Assembly: GCA_963921935.1 (NCBI GenBank) | Contig: OY998185.1 | Span: 59,721,717 to 59,785,716, forward strand | Direction: 5' to 3' | Origin: Galeruca laticollis | Lineage: Eukaryota > Arthropoda > Insecta > Coleoptera > Chrysomelidae | Length of the DNA: 64,000 bases | Shown: positions 21,371 to 32,690 of the stretch, piece by piece | Numbering within the stretch: the first letter of the stretch is position 1 | Layout: each line of letters begins with the position of its first letter | Notes under the pieces: model-generated | What the model was told of the DNA's origin: nothing | The model's input: only the letters and a program-made list of their open reading frames with translations | The model's database searches: none | Made by a program: the position numbers and the translations under genes

Positions 21371-22771
21371 CATGTAAAAATAGCCAAGAGACTATGTGAC
21401 TTGAAAGTGTCCGAGTTAACAGCAGAATTGGAAGATCGTGAGCTGGAAACGTCCGGTAAGAAAAGTGAATTAGTAGAAAGACTTCAAGTGGCACTGGAAA
21501 ATGGCGGCTTTGATCCAGAAACAGTTTTATGTAATGACGAGGCTTCCACCTTAATCTCGTCAATTTCTGCCATGGAAGAGAAGATTGCAACGAATGTGAA
21601 AAATGATATTTTTGCCATGGAAGAGAAGATCTCAACTAATGTGAAAAACGATATTTCTGCAATAAAGAACGATTTTTCTGATATGAAGAACAATATTTCT
21701 GCTAGCATGGACAAACTTTCTGACGATATCTTATTAATGGAAAATGACATTGCCGCTGACTTGGAAATTAAAATTTCGTCTCTTTAATCGGACATGGAGA
21801 ATAAAATGACAACGATGAACGAAAAAATCAAGGAGTTAGAGAGTGAGACAATAGATTTAAGAACACAAGACACGCCAGCAGAACAAAAGAAGATCGAGAT
21901 ATGCAACTCAGCAACACAACCCAAGACAGAAGATATTGTCATTTTTGCCCGAGTCAAGGCTCCAACGTTCGACGGAAAGACATCGTGGACCAAATATGTG
22001 AAACAATTTGAAGCAGCCGCTAGAGTGAATAATTGGTCCGATAGGGAGAAGGAAGTAAACCTAAGCATCGCGCTTCGGGGAGATGCCTTAGATGTACTTC
22101 AGACGATACCAGTTGAAGAAACAGATGACTGCGAGCAGCTGAAGAAGAGGTTGGACATGCGATATGGTCATGAACATCTAGAACATTTGTATCAATTCCA
22201 GCTGAAGAACCGAAGGTGGAAACGTGACGAAATCCTTCAAGAGCATGAACTGGATATTGCCCGACTAGTTCGATTTGTTTATCCATCAGCACCAGATAAC
22301 ATGATGGAATGTTTAGGCATCCAGGGTTTTATTGATTACTTACGTGACCCCGATATGCAGAGGACGCATCGTTTAGCCCATCCGAAAACATTAGTCGATA
22401 CATTGACTGCTGCTCTTGAATATGAAGCAGCTACGAGGGCTTCCGGATACAGCAAAGGTAGGACCATACAGGAAGAAGGTGACGATGACAGACTTGACTA
22501 GATCGTCAACTTATTGAAGGGTATGGTAGACAAGAAGCCGAAGAAAATCAGGTGCATTAATTGTGGCGAGCTAGAGTATGCACGCAGTTCGTGTAAGTGT
22601 CCTACGACTCCTGCAAACCAAGAACCTCTTAAATGCAACGCAGCCACGAAGAGCTCGCGGTACAACAAAGGTAGGACCATGCAGGAAGAAGATAACGATG
22701 ACAAACTTGACCAGATCGTCAACTTGTTGAAACGTATGGCTAGAGCACGTACGCAGTCCGTCTAAGCGCCC
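21371..22771 (+). pseudogene. Gypsy gag with SAP domain and decayed zinc knuckle
   Basis: The frame runs from about 21371 without a good start codon (the nearest ATGs are followed by stops). The N-terminus is an SAP DNA-binding motif (LKVSELTAELEDRELETSGK, KSELVERLQVAL). Next is a coiled coil made of repeated MEEKI.TNVKNDI units, a single TAA at 21785-21787, and then the capsid (VKAPTFDGKTSWTKYVKQFE, NLSIALRGDALDVLQTIP). After a stop at 22501 comes CINCGELEYARSSC, a zinc knuckle whose histidine is replaced by tyrosine. The segment GRTxQEExxDDxLDQIVNLL is present twice (about 22464 and 22671). Gag would package the element RNA. Confidence 0.82.
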
Positions 22772-23890
22772 TAAGACTCCTGTAACCCAACGACTCCAGT
22801 CACAGGGGAAATTAGACAGGGGTGAACATCCAGCTGATGTGAATCACCAAAAAGCCAACTCTTTGCCTAGACGGTCATGCCCTGTAGGCTATCCACAATG
22901 CAACAAGTCGAAATCAAAGGAAGTTGCAGTTTCAAGAATTACAGTAGTCAATGAAGAATGGTCACCCACCAGGATCAGAGAAGATCAGGAGAATGATCCT
23001 TGCCTAAAGAAGATTCGCCAATGAACGGAAGAAAATCGGCGATCTACATGGCAAGAAGTGTCAAGATTTTCACCGACACTCAAGGCATATTGAGCTCAGT
23101 GGGACTAACTTGTCCTGGAAGAAGGCCTATTGGAAAGAATCCTTGAGAACGATGATGGTTCTGAGATGAGCAGACAGCTAGTTATTCCGAAAACAAGAGT
23201 AGCTGACGTACTAAAGAAGTTACACGACAGTCCATCGAGAGGTCATCTGGGAGTGAAGAAAACCCTTCACCGAGTCCGTGACCATTTCCGACGACCGAAA
23301 ATGGTGGCAAATACATACTGGTTGTGATGGATTATTTCACAAAGTGGGTGGAAATTTACGCTATCCCGAACCAAGAGGCCACAACTGTCGCGGATGTATT
23401 GGTGAAGGAATTTAGCAGCCGATGTGGAGTGCCCTTGGAAGTCCACAGCGACCAGGGGAGAAATTTTGAAAGCCATCTATTCCAGGAAATTCACGATAAT
23501 GAAGAAGACCAGGACGACAGCATTACATCCACAGTCAGATGGAATGGTCGAGAGAATGAACAGGACTATTGGAAAGTACCTGTCCAAAGTAGTTTCCGTA
23601 CATCAGAGAGATTGGGACCAGTATATTTCCCTATTCGCATTGGCTTATATCGATCTGCCGTCAATGAGTCCACGGGTGAAACACCTGCGAAAATCCTGTT
23701 TGGATGTGAAATGAGGCTTCCGTGTGACCTGGAATTTGGCTGTCGGCCTGGAGAAGATCTAGCAGAAGACCACGTGATCCAATTGAGAAGAAGGCTGGAC
23801 GATATTCATGAATTAGTTCGAACAAATCTTCAAGTTGCCAGCGACAGAATGAAAAGTCGGTACGACACGCAGGCCACAGTAGGCGGTTTT
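22772..23890 (+). pseudogene. Gypsy pol remnant: integrase without PR/RT/RNaseH
   Basis: Between gag and integrase nearly all of protease, RT and RNase H is missing. The zinc-binding HHCC part of integrase starts at about 23130 (RQLVIPKTRVADVLKKLHDS, RGHLGVKKTLHRVRDHF). A deletion removes the rest of that module. The catalytic core follows with VVMDYFTKWVEIY (first Asp) and HSDQGRNFES (second Asp), and in another frame TALHPQSDGMVERMNRTIGK (catalytic Glu region). The C-terminal part MRLPCDLEFG ... YDTQATVGGF is split by piggyBac at 23890 and continues at 26370. Confidence 0.82.
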
Positions 23891-23937
23891 AACCCTTAAT
23901 TCGACACGTGAAAAGTACAACTTTAAATCGACACTAT

Positions 23938-23954
23938 GAGTCCCACGGACTCAC
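23938..23954 (+). promoter_or_regulatory. Subterminal palindrome of piggyBac, left
   Basis: ATGAGTCCCACGGACTCAC lies about 45 bases inside the left end. Related copies at the other end are ATGAGTCCCAGGGACTCAT (about 26169-26187) and ATGAGTCCCTGGGACTCAG (about 26332-26350). These are good candidates for transposase-binding sites. Confidence 0.6.
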
Positions 23955-24281
23955 ATTTTAAAAAAAATAATAATAAATTTAAATTAAATTTATGTAACCA
24001 AAATACTTTATTATAAAAAACATATTCTTAATATATAACATTTCATGGGTTACAAAACAAAATAAAAATTTATTTCCTAGATTTACAAAAATAAAAAGAA
24101 TAACAAAAATAAGTGGCGAAACTGTCACCAGTCATCATTAACAGGATATAAAAAAAAATAGAAGAAAATAAAAACTTTTTTCTTTAAAAAGCCTTAGATA
24201 AAAGTCCAATACTTAAAAGAAAACTATCAAAAATGAATAAACATGTTATAGAAAAAAACCTGCAAGCACATTACTAAGCCC

Positions 24282-26093
24282 TCATTTTTCAGCAACGCAT
24301 CTAAGGCATACCTTTTTTGAACAAGATAGGCAAATGGGCTTTGAGCACTTGCAGCAAAGATAGGCAGTTTTTGTTCTTTTCTTATAATGACATAGAAAAC
24401 AATATTTTCTTTGGCCACGCGGTAGTTTATCACATGGTATTTCATCTATATTAGTAGGTATTGGCTCACCTAGAACATTTGAAATAGTATCACGTAACTG
24501 ACGCGGAAGTTTTGAATTATAAAGGCGTGATTTTATATTGTTTTCATTGAGACCACAGGCCAAACCTTTTAAAAAATTAAGCCTTGTAAGGTTTGTAGCA
24601 TTTTTTTGGCTCTGATAAAGTATATATACATTCAAAGCACTCATATCTAATATTCGATAAAACATAGCCATGGGCCAACGGTTAGCTCTGCGACTCGAAC
24701 TGTACACCGAACACTTTTGGTCGACAGAGTCAACACCACCTTTTGTATTGTTATAGTCATCTATAATTACAGGTTTGCCAGTCACTTCATTAGTTCCATC
24801 ACCGTGGTGCATTGATGAATAGAGAATAACAGCCTTATTTTTTTTGGGTACGTAACTAACAATCGTGCATTGATTTGTAAACCCAAATAACGACGAACCA
24901 ACAGATCTTTTTTTCTGTGGAAGAAATTCTTGTGGGATTTCTCCTTTGTTTTTTCTTAGAGTTCCAATCGTCGTTAGGCCTTTTTCTTTCAATGTTGATA
25001 ATAACTCCATTGACGAATACCAATTATCCGTAGTTACGTTTCGATTCGTATTGAAGATGGGTGTGCACAGCCGAATCACTGCCTGTGTTAGAATTGGTTT
25101 TTTTCTATCTTCTTGGGAAAGAGTTTTTCCGTCAGAGTGTTTTCCAGTATACAAATAGGTGTTATAGACATAGGTGGTTCTTGCATCGGCCAAGCATTGA
25201 ACTTTTAAGCCATACTTTGCTGGCTTGTTAGGCATATACATTTTAAATTTGCATCTGCCTCGGAAAGCAATAAGCATTTCATCCACCGTTGCATTAGCCC
25301 CAATAGTGTAAGATTTTTGTGAATTTTTATTAAACAATTCCAAAATTTCTGTTACAGCACAACCCGGATCTATTTCCTTACGTGCTTCTCGATCTTCAAA
25401 GTCGTCAAATCTTAGGGCTATAAGCAAACTACAAAATCTTCTAATATTCATTGATGCTCTAAATATCTCTCGGCCCGAACCATCTGTAGCGAAAATCGCA
25501 AGAATACTCTCATGATTGGATTTAGAAGCTGCACTTTAGATCAAAAGAGCAAGCAATCCTTTTAGCTCAATGATTGTGCATTCTCGAAAACTAACATCAT
25601 TAGGATAATTCAATCTGATATTTTGAAGTTTTTTATTAGTCCACGTAAGGATATTATCTAGCATTTGCTGATCAAAAATTTGCTGAAATGATTCGCATGG
25701 ACTTAGTAAATCTTCTTGGCGAAACTGTCCTTTGGCACAAGGAAGACGAATGATATTGTGCGATGGAGTGCGCACGTTACGTGCCGGTGCAATTTTCGAC
25801 CACTTGAACCTATTTTTTCCATAAAAGTAATTTGTTTCTGATGGCGCTATATTCTCAAAATCGTCTGTATCTGAATCACCTGATAACTCTGATGTTGATT
25901 CATGGTCACTTGGTATATACGGAGCGTCATCAGTGTCAGACACAATATCATCATCTGGCTGTTTTTGCTCAATACTTGTATTTGAGTTCGAATCATCTAA
26001 TTTTTCCAACTCTTGAAGCCATCCGTTAACTACAGACTCGTAATTATCGTCATAAATTTTAACAGAACTAGGTCCTGGTAAATTTCTATCCAT
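24282..26093 (-). pseudogene. piggyBac transposase with one nonsense codon
   Basis: One frame of 603 codons on the minus strand, from ATG at 26093 to the stop at 24282. It is interrupted only by a TAA at codon 186 (25536-25538). The acidic N-terminus (DSNSNTSIEQKQPDDDIVSD) is followed by the PF13843-type core. The three catalytic aspartates are all in place: TVDEMLIAFRGR (about residue 271), TTDNWYSS (about 356) and KGGVDSVDQ (about 455), close to the positions in cabbage looper piggyBac. The C-terminus is a cysteine-rich zinc module (CFLCHYKKR, CCKCSKPICLSCSKKVCLRC). It would cut and paste the element at TTAA. Everything apart from the stop looks functional. Confidence 0.93.
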
Positions 26094-26369
26094 ATTGTGA
26101 TCTAGAATTAAATAAATACAGTGTTACTAAACTGTACCATGAATAAAAGTTATAACGTAAACCTACACCATGAGTCCCAGGGACTCATTGGCACGTGATA
26201 CTTACCCCAAACAACGCTGCTTAGACACACCCGCACGACTATCGATTAACGATACGACTGGAGAAAGCTACTGAAACGCAGAGCACGCTCGAGGCAAAAA
26301 GGTGGGAGTTATGCGAGAACAAAACTTGCACATGAGTCCCTGGGACTCAGGTGTCGAATTAAGGGTTAA

Positions 26370-26618
26370 AAAGGGGGACAAAGTATGGTTACACAACCCG
26401 ACGAGGAGAAAAGGATTTTCTCCAATATTACAAAAATCCTGAGAAGGTCCATACTTAATCAAGAAAATGATCAATGATGTATATATCGCTTAAGCAAGAT
26501 CCCCAACGGAAAACCAAAAGTAGTTCACCAAAATCGTCTAGCGCCATTCGAAGGAGACCATGACCTAGAGAAAGGAGTAAACCATATTCGAGATGTATCT
26601 GACCCTACATTAGATGAA
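26370..26618 (+). pseudogene. Gypsy integrase C-terminus after piggyBac
   Basis: Continuing in shifting frames: KKGDKVWLHNPTRRKG, SPILQKS*EGPYLIKK (the GPF/Y-type module), NGKPKVVHQNRLAPFEGDHD. The frame then runs toward DPTLDELMGAYGG and on into the macrodomain at 26619, so the macrodomain is a C-terminal extension of pol. Confidence 0.75.
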
Positions 26619-27130
26619 TTGATGGGCGCGTATGGAGGTACCGGGAAAGCTGGAGTTACTTCAGAACAACGACAAGATTTGTTCACTCTCCCGGAAGATT
26701 ATTCACTGGCATACAACAATCCCGCCCGTCTCAAGAACGCACGAGGGTTGGCAACCGTCTTTCGAAAGAAGTTCGGGCAATTAGAAAAACTTGAAGACCA
26801 GATTCCAGCCCTTGGCAAGACACTGAAACTGAAACATAATTCGCGGTACGTCTTCTACGTGGTAACTAAAATTGAATTTCAAGATCGATCTACCTACCGC
26901 GATGTCTGGGAAGTACTTCGAAACCTACGAGACCATGTGTTGGAATCCAGCGCGAAGAAACTGGCTATGCCTAAGATAGCGAGTTACCAGTTGGAGTGAC
27001 GAATCATCAGGAACTTTGTAGAGATTATTTTCCAAGATACCGGTGTCCAGATGTTAATTTGCAGCTACAACCCCCGTTATCAGTATTCGAAGAAGATGGT
27101 GCCCTGCTATTTCCATAAGATCGGACAGTC
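26619..27130 (+). pseudogene. OARD1/TARG1-like macrodomain at end of gypsy pol
   Basis: An open stretch to 26999 followed by related sequence to about 27130. It reads EDYSLAYNNPARLKNARGLA, TVFRKKFGQLEKLEDQ, YVFYVVTKIEFQDRSTYRDV, WEVLRNLRDHVLESSAKKLA, MPKIASYQLE, then a TGA where tryptophan is expected and IFQDTGVQMLIC. The SLA ... GIA..F.KKFG ... VTK ... P/STY ... LAMP.I pattern is that of OARD1/TARG1-type macrodomains, which bind or hydrolyse ADP-ribose. The G.GLD.L.W loop carrying the catalytic Asp of TARG1 is deleted to ASYQLE, so this copy is probably inactive. Its position directly after the integrase shows it belongs to the retrotransposon. Confidence 0.7.
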
Positions 27131-27165
27131 TCGGTTACACAAATGTTCCAGGGGGAACTTCCATT

Positions 27166-27179
27166 TAAGGAGGGGGTAA
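27166..27179 (+). promoter_or_regulatory. Polypurine tract
   Basis: TTAAGGAGGGGGTAA immediately precedes the 3' LTR, the expected place for the plus-strand primer of an LTR element. Confidence 0.8.
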
Positions 27180-27667
27180 TGTTACGAAACAGCAAACTGG
27201 TATAGTCCCTAAATCCGACTTGGTCTAAGCCATTAAAATTATGGCAGCTACGCTGTTTTTTTAACTGTTTACGATTGTGACTATCTTATCTACATTGTTT
27301 TTGTGACAAGTCTGATCTGGAAAATGCCAGAAAGCCAGTTGTTTTTGTGTAAGCCGCAATCTAGAATTATCTAGTGAAAAGGACACTAATATATAAGGGA
27401 TCGACCACGAAGAGTCAGTTTAGTTGATAAAGTGATCTCGAGAAATAAACAAGAATACACCGAAATAGCGAACAGTAAAGTGTTGATATAAATTATTAAT
27501 TAAGTTTGTGTGCATATAAATTAAACTTAAGTGATTAGTTAAGTATATAGAAATTGAGTGTTAGTGAGTAGTTTAGTGTATAAATAAATTAAGTAAGTGA
27601 ACCTACCGTGTGTATGAATTTATCCCACCCGCTACTGTTTAAATAAATTAGAAAAATATTGATTACA
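27180..27667 (+). repeat. 3' LTR of gypsy element
   Basis: 488 bases, beginning TGTTACG and ending ATTACA. It matches the truncated 5' LTR over its 3' two thirds. Length and TG..CA ends fit a Ty3/gypsy LTR. The two LTRs differ by scattered substitutions and indels, indicating an old insertion. Confidence 0.9.
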
Positions 27668-28339
27668 ATAGCTCATCACTCAGTACACTTATATGTTGTT
27701 TATTTAATAAATTATTGTAAAATCTTATAAAAAAATTGCGGGGGAGACGGACGGACAGTAGGAGGGGTTGTGTTACCATATTTACAAAGAACGTTATCAA
27801 ATATCCACAAAATATGTTTCTTCGAATATATTTCGAACTTATCGTGGTTAAAAATATTTAGTAAAATAAAAAAATACAGATTTGATTGATAATAAATACA
27901 CAAATTATTTTAATCAACGCATACTTATATCCGCAGATTTTATCTAATTATGTACCTATTGTTATGTATATATAAAGCAGATACCTTAATTATCAATATT
28001 ATTAATTTTTAATTCAGGCGAAGATTTTAGTAGGTAGGATTTTGGTGCGTTTATTGCTAAAATGACGTTTTCAGTATTCCAGTCGTTCCGTGTTACAGTA
28101 GAAATTCCTTTTTTACTAACAACGTTTGCCATCATGTTACAATGTAAGTATCTTTTAACTGTTTCTGATATGCAGCCAAAATAATTGATTTGTCTTCTAC
28201 AATATGTCTTCTTAAACTTAAAGTAAATTATCGAGGCGTAATTGGATGTTTTTCGGCCGTGAGCTATAAACTCTTCCAATAATTTCGCAGTTTGACAAAT
28301 CTGTACTGGAATATAGTCAATTTTGACTTTGAGTTTTTT
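27668..28339 (-). other. A+T-rich; one unassigned 97-codon ORF
   Basis: The minus strand has an ATG-started frame from 28279 to 27986 (MEEFIAHGRKTSNYASIIYF ... RNDWNTENVILAIN ... LKINNIDN). I do not recognise it. It could be a chance ORF or an exon of an unknown element. Nothing else stands out. Confidence 0.3.
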
Positions 28340-28620
28340 ATTAGTTTCAATAAAGTTGATCTATAAGGTGCCCTGAATAATATTCAATCATAAAATGGGT
28401 CACTTGTATACACGCTGGAGGCTGTATCGTGCTAACAAACTGAAAATTCTCCAAAAATGACAAAAATGTCGTCCTTAAAGTATTATAGCACCTGTTTTAC
28501 TGGCTGTGGTGAGCTGAAAATCAATAGGGTTGATCTGTGAGATATTGTTCACAATATTCAATCATAAAATTGGTGATTTGTTGCAATCCAGAGGCTGTAT
28601 CGTGCTAACAAGACATGTAA
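28340..28620 (+). repeat. ~176-bp satellite, about 1.6 units
   Basis: Same units as at 8509 and 29043 (CTCCAAAAATGAC, GAGCTGAAAATCAATAGGG, GGCTGTATCGTGCTAACAA). It ends with the junction GCTAACAAGACATGTAA plus GTGGCCGACGACAACGACGAC, which also ends the array at 29860. Confidence 0.88.
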
Positions 28621-28639
28621 CGAAAAGTGGCCGACGACA

Positions 28640-29042
28640 ACGACGACATACTGATATGATTGTGTTATTTCATCTTTTGTGTTTATTGAATGACAAAAAG
28701 TCAGCTGACAGCGCTTCTGATTTATTGGCATATTTTTGACAGATAAATAAATTATGTCAGTTATAGAGATCGAGACCGAACTATAGAGACAGCACCTCTG
28801 TCGTAAATAGAGCGTTCTGGTGTTAAATAAGAAAAACATTGTGATGTAAACATTGTAATAAACAACCTACAAAATGCTAAAAATGAATAGATCTTTTTAT
28901 TTTCTTTGCCAGGAAAAATTGTTGGTATGAAAGATAGGTGTAGGGAATTATTTGATTATTGATTATTGACAAAATGAGCACTGCAAATTCTAGTATTTTT
29001 ATTTCGTTCCCAATCCTTCCAATGTTTTCTGAAATGTAATTA
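28640..29042. other. No gene seen
   Basis: Sequence between two satellite-bearing repeats. Short frames on both strands show no recognisable family. Confidence 0.45.
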
Positions 29043-30218
29043 AAATAAACGGTTTTAAGGATTAAAACTAACTTTTCTGCATCTGTGGCCCTGAACAATA
29101 TTCTATCATAACATTGTTACTTGTATACACTTCGGGGGATGTATCGTGCTAACAAACCGGAATTTCTCCAAAAATAACCAAAAATTCAGTATATCTGGAT
29201 TTATAGGACCCCCTGTACTCGCTCTAGTCAACTGAAAATCAATAGGATGCATTCGTGAGACACCTTGAACAATATTCAATCATAAAATTGATCAATCGCA
29301 TACTCTCTGGAGGCTGTATCGTGCTAACAAACTGAAAATTCTCCAAAAATGACGAAAGATTGGTACTTCAAGTACCATATTACCCGTTGTATTGGCTTTA
29401 CTAAGTTGAATATCAATAGGGTTCATCTTTGAGACGCTCTGAATAATATCCAATCATAAAATTGGTCACTTGTATATACTCCGGAGGCTGTATCGTGTTA
29501 ACAAACTGAAACTTCTCCAAAAATGACAAAAATATCGTACTTAAAGTACTGTAGCACTTGTTGTATTGGCTCCGGTGAGCTGAAAATCAATAGGGTTCAT
29601 CAGTGAGATGCCCTGAATAATATTCAATCATAAAATTGGTGACTTGTTGAACTCCGGAGGCTGTATCGTGTTAACAAACTGCAATTTCTCAAAAAAATAC
29701 AAAATGTCGTACTTCAAGTACCATAGCACCCGTGGTACTGGCTCTGGTGAATTGAAAATCAATAGGGATCATCTGTGACATGTCCTTAACAATATTCAAT
29801 CATAAAATTGCTGACTTATTGCACTCCGGAGGCTGTATCGTGCTAACAAGACATATAAGGAAAAGTGGCCGACGACAACGACGACGACGACGACGACATA
29901 CACACAGGATTTTTTTTCTCTAAAAACCGTTTTTTCGGGTTGTTGTTGATGAAAAACGTAAAAATAATTATGATTTTATGATGGAATATTGTTCAAGGTG
30001 TCTCACAGATGTACTCTATCGATTTTCAGTTGACTAGAGCGAGTACAGGAGGTCCTATAAATCCAGATATACTGAATTTTTGGTTATTTTTGGAGAAATT
30101 TCGGTTTGTTAGCACGATACATCCCCCGAAGTGTATTCAAGTAACAATTTTATGATAGAATATTGTTCAGGGCCACACATGCGGAAAAGTTAATTTTAAT
30201 CCTTAAAACCGTTTATTT
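29043..30218 (+). mobile_element. Non-coding element with ~245-bp inverted ends and satellite core
   Basis: The left arm 29043-29290 is the inverted match of 29973-30218; both begin from the end motif AAATAAACGGTTTTAA. Between them the left side carries further 176-bp units (CTCCAAAAATGAC blocks at about 29337, 29511 and 29685) and a (GAC)n-like tract at 29870-29898. There is no coding sequence. The arrangement suggests a non-autonomous DNA transposon whose arms are themselves satellite units, in other words a possible source of the satellite arrays elsewhere in the window. No target duplication was identified. Confidence 0.7.
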
Positions 30219-30602
30219 ATTTTATATAATCAATGAAATCGTACTGAAAACAACATTTTATTCTCTCGATAATAATCTTTTATATATGTAAAAAAAAATT
30301 TAGAACTTTTCTAATAGCTGCCAATTGTAGTATCATACTGATTATACACAAAAGAATAAGTAATAAAAAAATTTAATTAGAACATTTTACTTATATACTT
30401 GTTTTTTCAGTGTTGTCGTGCGAGTAGCCACTCCCATCTCTCGTAATTCAATTACGACAAATTTTCGGTTCTAAATTAAATTTAAATAATAGTTTTCAAC
30501 AAATCGATTAGGTCTTATAATACGGTATATAATCCATATCAAAATTGTTCTGCCTGGACAAATTTCTACAAAGAAAACAGTATTTGAAAAATTGAGGTTA
30601 GA
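30219..30602. other. No gene seen
   Basis: A+T-rich sequence before the jockey/CR1-group LINE. Part of it may be that element's 5' untranslated region. Confidence 0.45.
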
Positions 30603-31343
30603 ATGTAGATCTCCTGCTCGAGTTGCAAGCAGAAAATTTCGGATGATGACAAGGAAATACAATGTGATAGCTGCAGAGTTTGGTTCCACCTTGTGGAAAA
30701 ATGTAGTGGATTATGTGCAAGCGAAATCCGAGCTGTAGTTGTTCAAAAAAAAATTATAATGTTTTTCTGTGAGGTCTGTCACTCAGCTATTAAAAGCTTG
30801 CCATACCTACTAAATAAAATAACTTTATTGGAATCTGAGATCAGTTCCCTAAAAAAAGAGATGGAAACCATGAAACAAATGAATCCCTCCAACAATATGG
30901 ATCTCATTCTATCGGAAGTCTATGAACGTTCCCAACGAGCGAATAACATGATGTTCTATAATATGGAAGAATCAGGTGCACAGGAATTGAACCAACGTAT
31001 TGAGTATGATAGAAGAAAAGTAGTTAATATCCTGGAGTCCGTGGGTGTTCATGAAAAGGAGCTTGTTCGAGTGATAAGAGTTGGTAAGAAATCCAATAAG
31101 ACGAGACCCGTCAAAGCAGTCTTATTTAACCCTGATTTTGTTACTAAAGGCCTGAAATCAGGAAGAGTTTTGTTCTCCTCTAGATATAATATTGGTCCTG
31201 ACAGAACAAAATTACAACAAGAAGCGTTTAGGAAGGTTCACAATGACTTAAAATTACGCAGAGAAAATGGTGAACAAAATTTGATTATTCGATACAGAGC
31301 AGGTCATCCGGTTATTGAAACTAAACTCCTAAGAAAAAACTAA
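30603..31343 (+). pseudogene. LINE ORF1 with PHD finger and coiled coil
   Basis: ATG at 30603 is followed directly by a TAG, then an open frame to 31343. The N-terminus is a PHD-type C4HC3 finger: CSSCKQKISDDDKEIQCDSC, then RVWFHLVEKCSG and FFCEVC. It is followed by a coiled coil (LLNKITLLESEISSLKKEME) and an RNA-binding-like part (NNMMFYNMEESG, RVIRVGKKSNKTRPVKAVLF). PHD-containing ORF1 proteins are known in jockey/CR1-group LINEs, where they bind the element RNA. The only visible defect is the stop at codon 2. Confidence 0.75.
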
Positions 31344-31978
31344 GCGAAAACCCTCTACAAAAATTCAAGATTAATTTTCAGAATGTTGGAGGATTGAGAA
31401 CAAAATTAATTGAATTGCAGAATGCTGTAGCATGCTGCGATTACGATATCATAATCTTAGTTGAGTCTTGGTTGACAGACTCATTTGCTACTTCAGAGCT
31501 TGGTTTAAAAAACTATCAAGTATTTCGATGTGATAGAAATAAATCAACAAGTAACCTGAAAAGAGGGGGAGGAGTTTTGATGGCATTTAAGACTGATTTA
31601 CAAGTTTATCAAATTACTGAAGTGAATATTGATGTTGAACATCTATTCGTACATCTTACACACAACAAAAGCAGTTTCATTTTTGGTCAACATACATTCG
31701 TCCGGGCTCTGGCAACGTCATCTATGAAAGTCACTGTCAGTCAGTCGAAAATATACTATTCAATTGTATGAACTCATCAGTATTTTTATTTGGTGATTAT
31801 AATTTGCCATTGGCCACTTGGTACCCCCAAGATCGGGATGGACTATTACAGCATTGTCCAATTGGATATCCAGCATCGATACTGAATGAACATTTTTCTT
31901 TTAGTGGACTAAAACAAATTAATACGATACCTAATAACAATAATGTATTTTTAGACTTAGTTTTCTCCAATTCCATCC
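31344..31978 (+). pseudogene. LINE endonuclease, split by RTE element
   Basis: APE-type endonuclease start: FQNVGGLRTKLIELQNAV, YDIIILVESWLTDSF (catalytic Glu), then KRGGGVLMAFKTD. After a frameshift near 31700, VFLFGDYNLPLATW and FLDLVFSNSI follow. The reading stops at 31978 where the antisense RTE element begins, and the same domain continues at 35096. Confidence 0.8.
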
Positions 31979-31992
31979 ATCCATCCATGGCT

Positions 31993-32640
31993 CTATAACC
32001 CGGGGTGGGTCTTGGCCGCCTCAACAATTCTCCTCCATTCATGTCGATCCTGAGTACTTTCTTCCCAATTAAGGACTCCCAAAGTTTGCAGGTCCTTGTG
32101 TATATTATCACGCCATCGAAGTTTTGGGCGCCCAAGTGGTCTTTTGTTGTTAGGGGCTTCTTCCCAGACCATTTTAATTAGCCTTGAGTCATTACTCCTC
32201 TGGACATGTTCCAGCCATCTTAATCTGTTGGATTTAATTTCTTGTACTATACTTGGGCTATTATATAGTTCATATACCTCATTGTTCGTGCGCCTCCTAT
32301 ACCGCACTGTTTGTTGATCCCAGACTCCTCCGTATATTTTCCTAAGGATCTTTCTTTCGAAACGATTGAGTAGTAGCGTGTCTTGTACCGTCATGGTCCA
32401 TGTTTCGCTGCCGTATGTCACAACTGGTCTTATAATAGTTTTATATATGTTTATTTTTGTTTGCCTTGTCAGAGTCCTTGATCTTAATAATTGTTGGGTT
32501 GCATAATAGCATTTATTTCCTTGAAGTATACGCTGTTTAATTTCTACTTTAACGTTATTATCTGATGTTATTAGAGCTCCTAGATATTGAAAAGTCTGTA
32601 CATGTTAGAAGTTGTATTCGTCCATAGTAACATTTTGACG
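31993..32640 (-). pseudogene. RTE C-terminal domain
   Basis: The clear open part is 32421-31993 (TYGSETWTMT, FERKILRKIYGGVWDQQTVR, RLRWLEHVQRSND, RPLGRPKLRWRDNIHKDL, WRRIVEAAKTHPGL), which is the conserved end of RTE proteins. The stretch from about 32640 to 32421 links it to the RT in broken frames. Confidence 0.85.
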
Positions 32641-32690
32641 TATTCGATCTCGTCCTACGTTTCGTGTCATATGCATATACTTAGTTTTTC

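Larger units (their letters stand above)
23893..26365 (-). mobile_element. piggyBac element in gypsy integrase
   Basis: 2473 bases flanked by the canonical TTAA duplication (23889-23892 and 26366-26369). The termini are inverted: CCCTTAATTCGACAC at 23893-23907 and its exact complement at 26351-26365. Removing the element and one TTAA restores the gypsy reading VGGF-KKGDKVWL. Palindromic GAGTCCC.GGGACTC-type motifs lie just inside both ends. It encodes one transposase on the minus strand with a single nonsense codon, so it is probably a young insertion. Confidence 0.95.

Noticed and set aside
24946..25158. 70-codon plus-strand ORF
   Set aside because: It is antisense to the piggyBac transposase.
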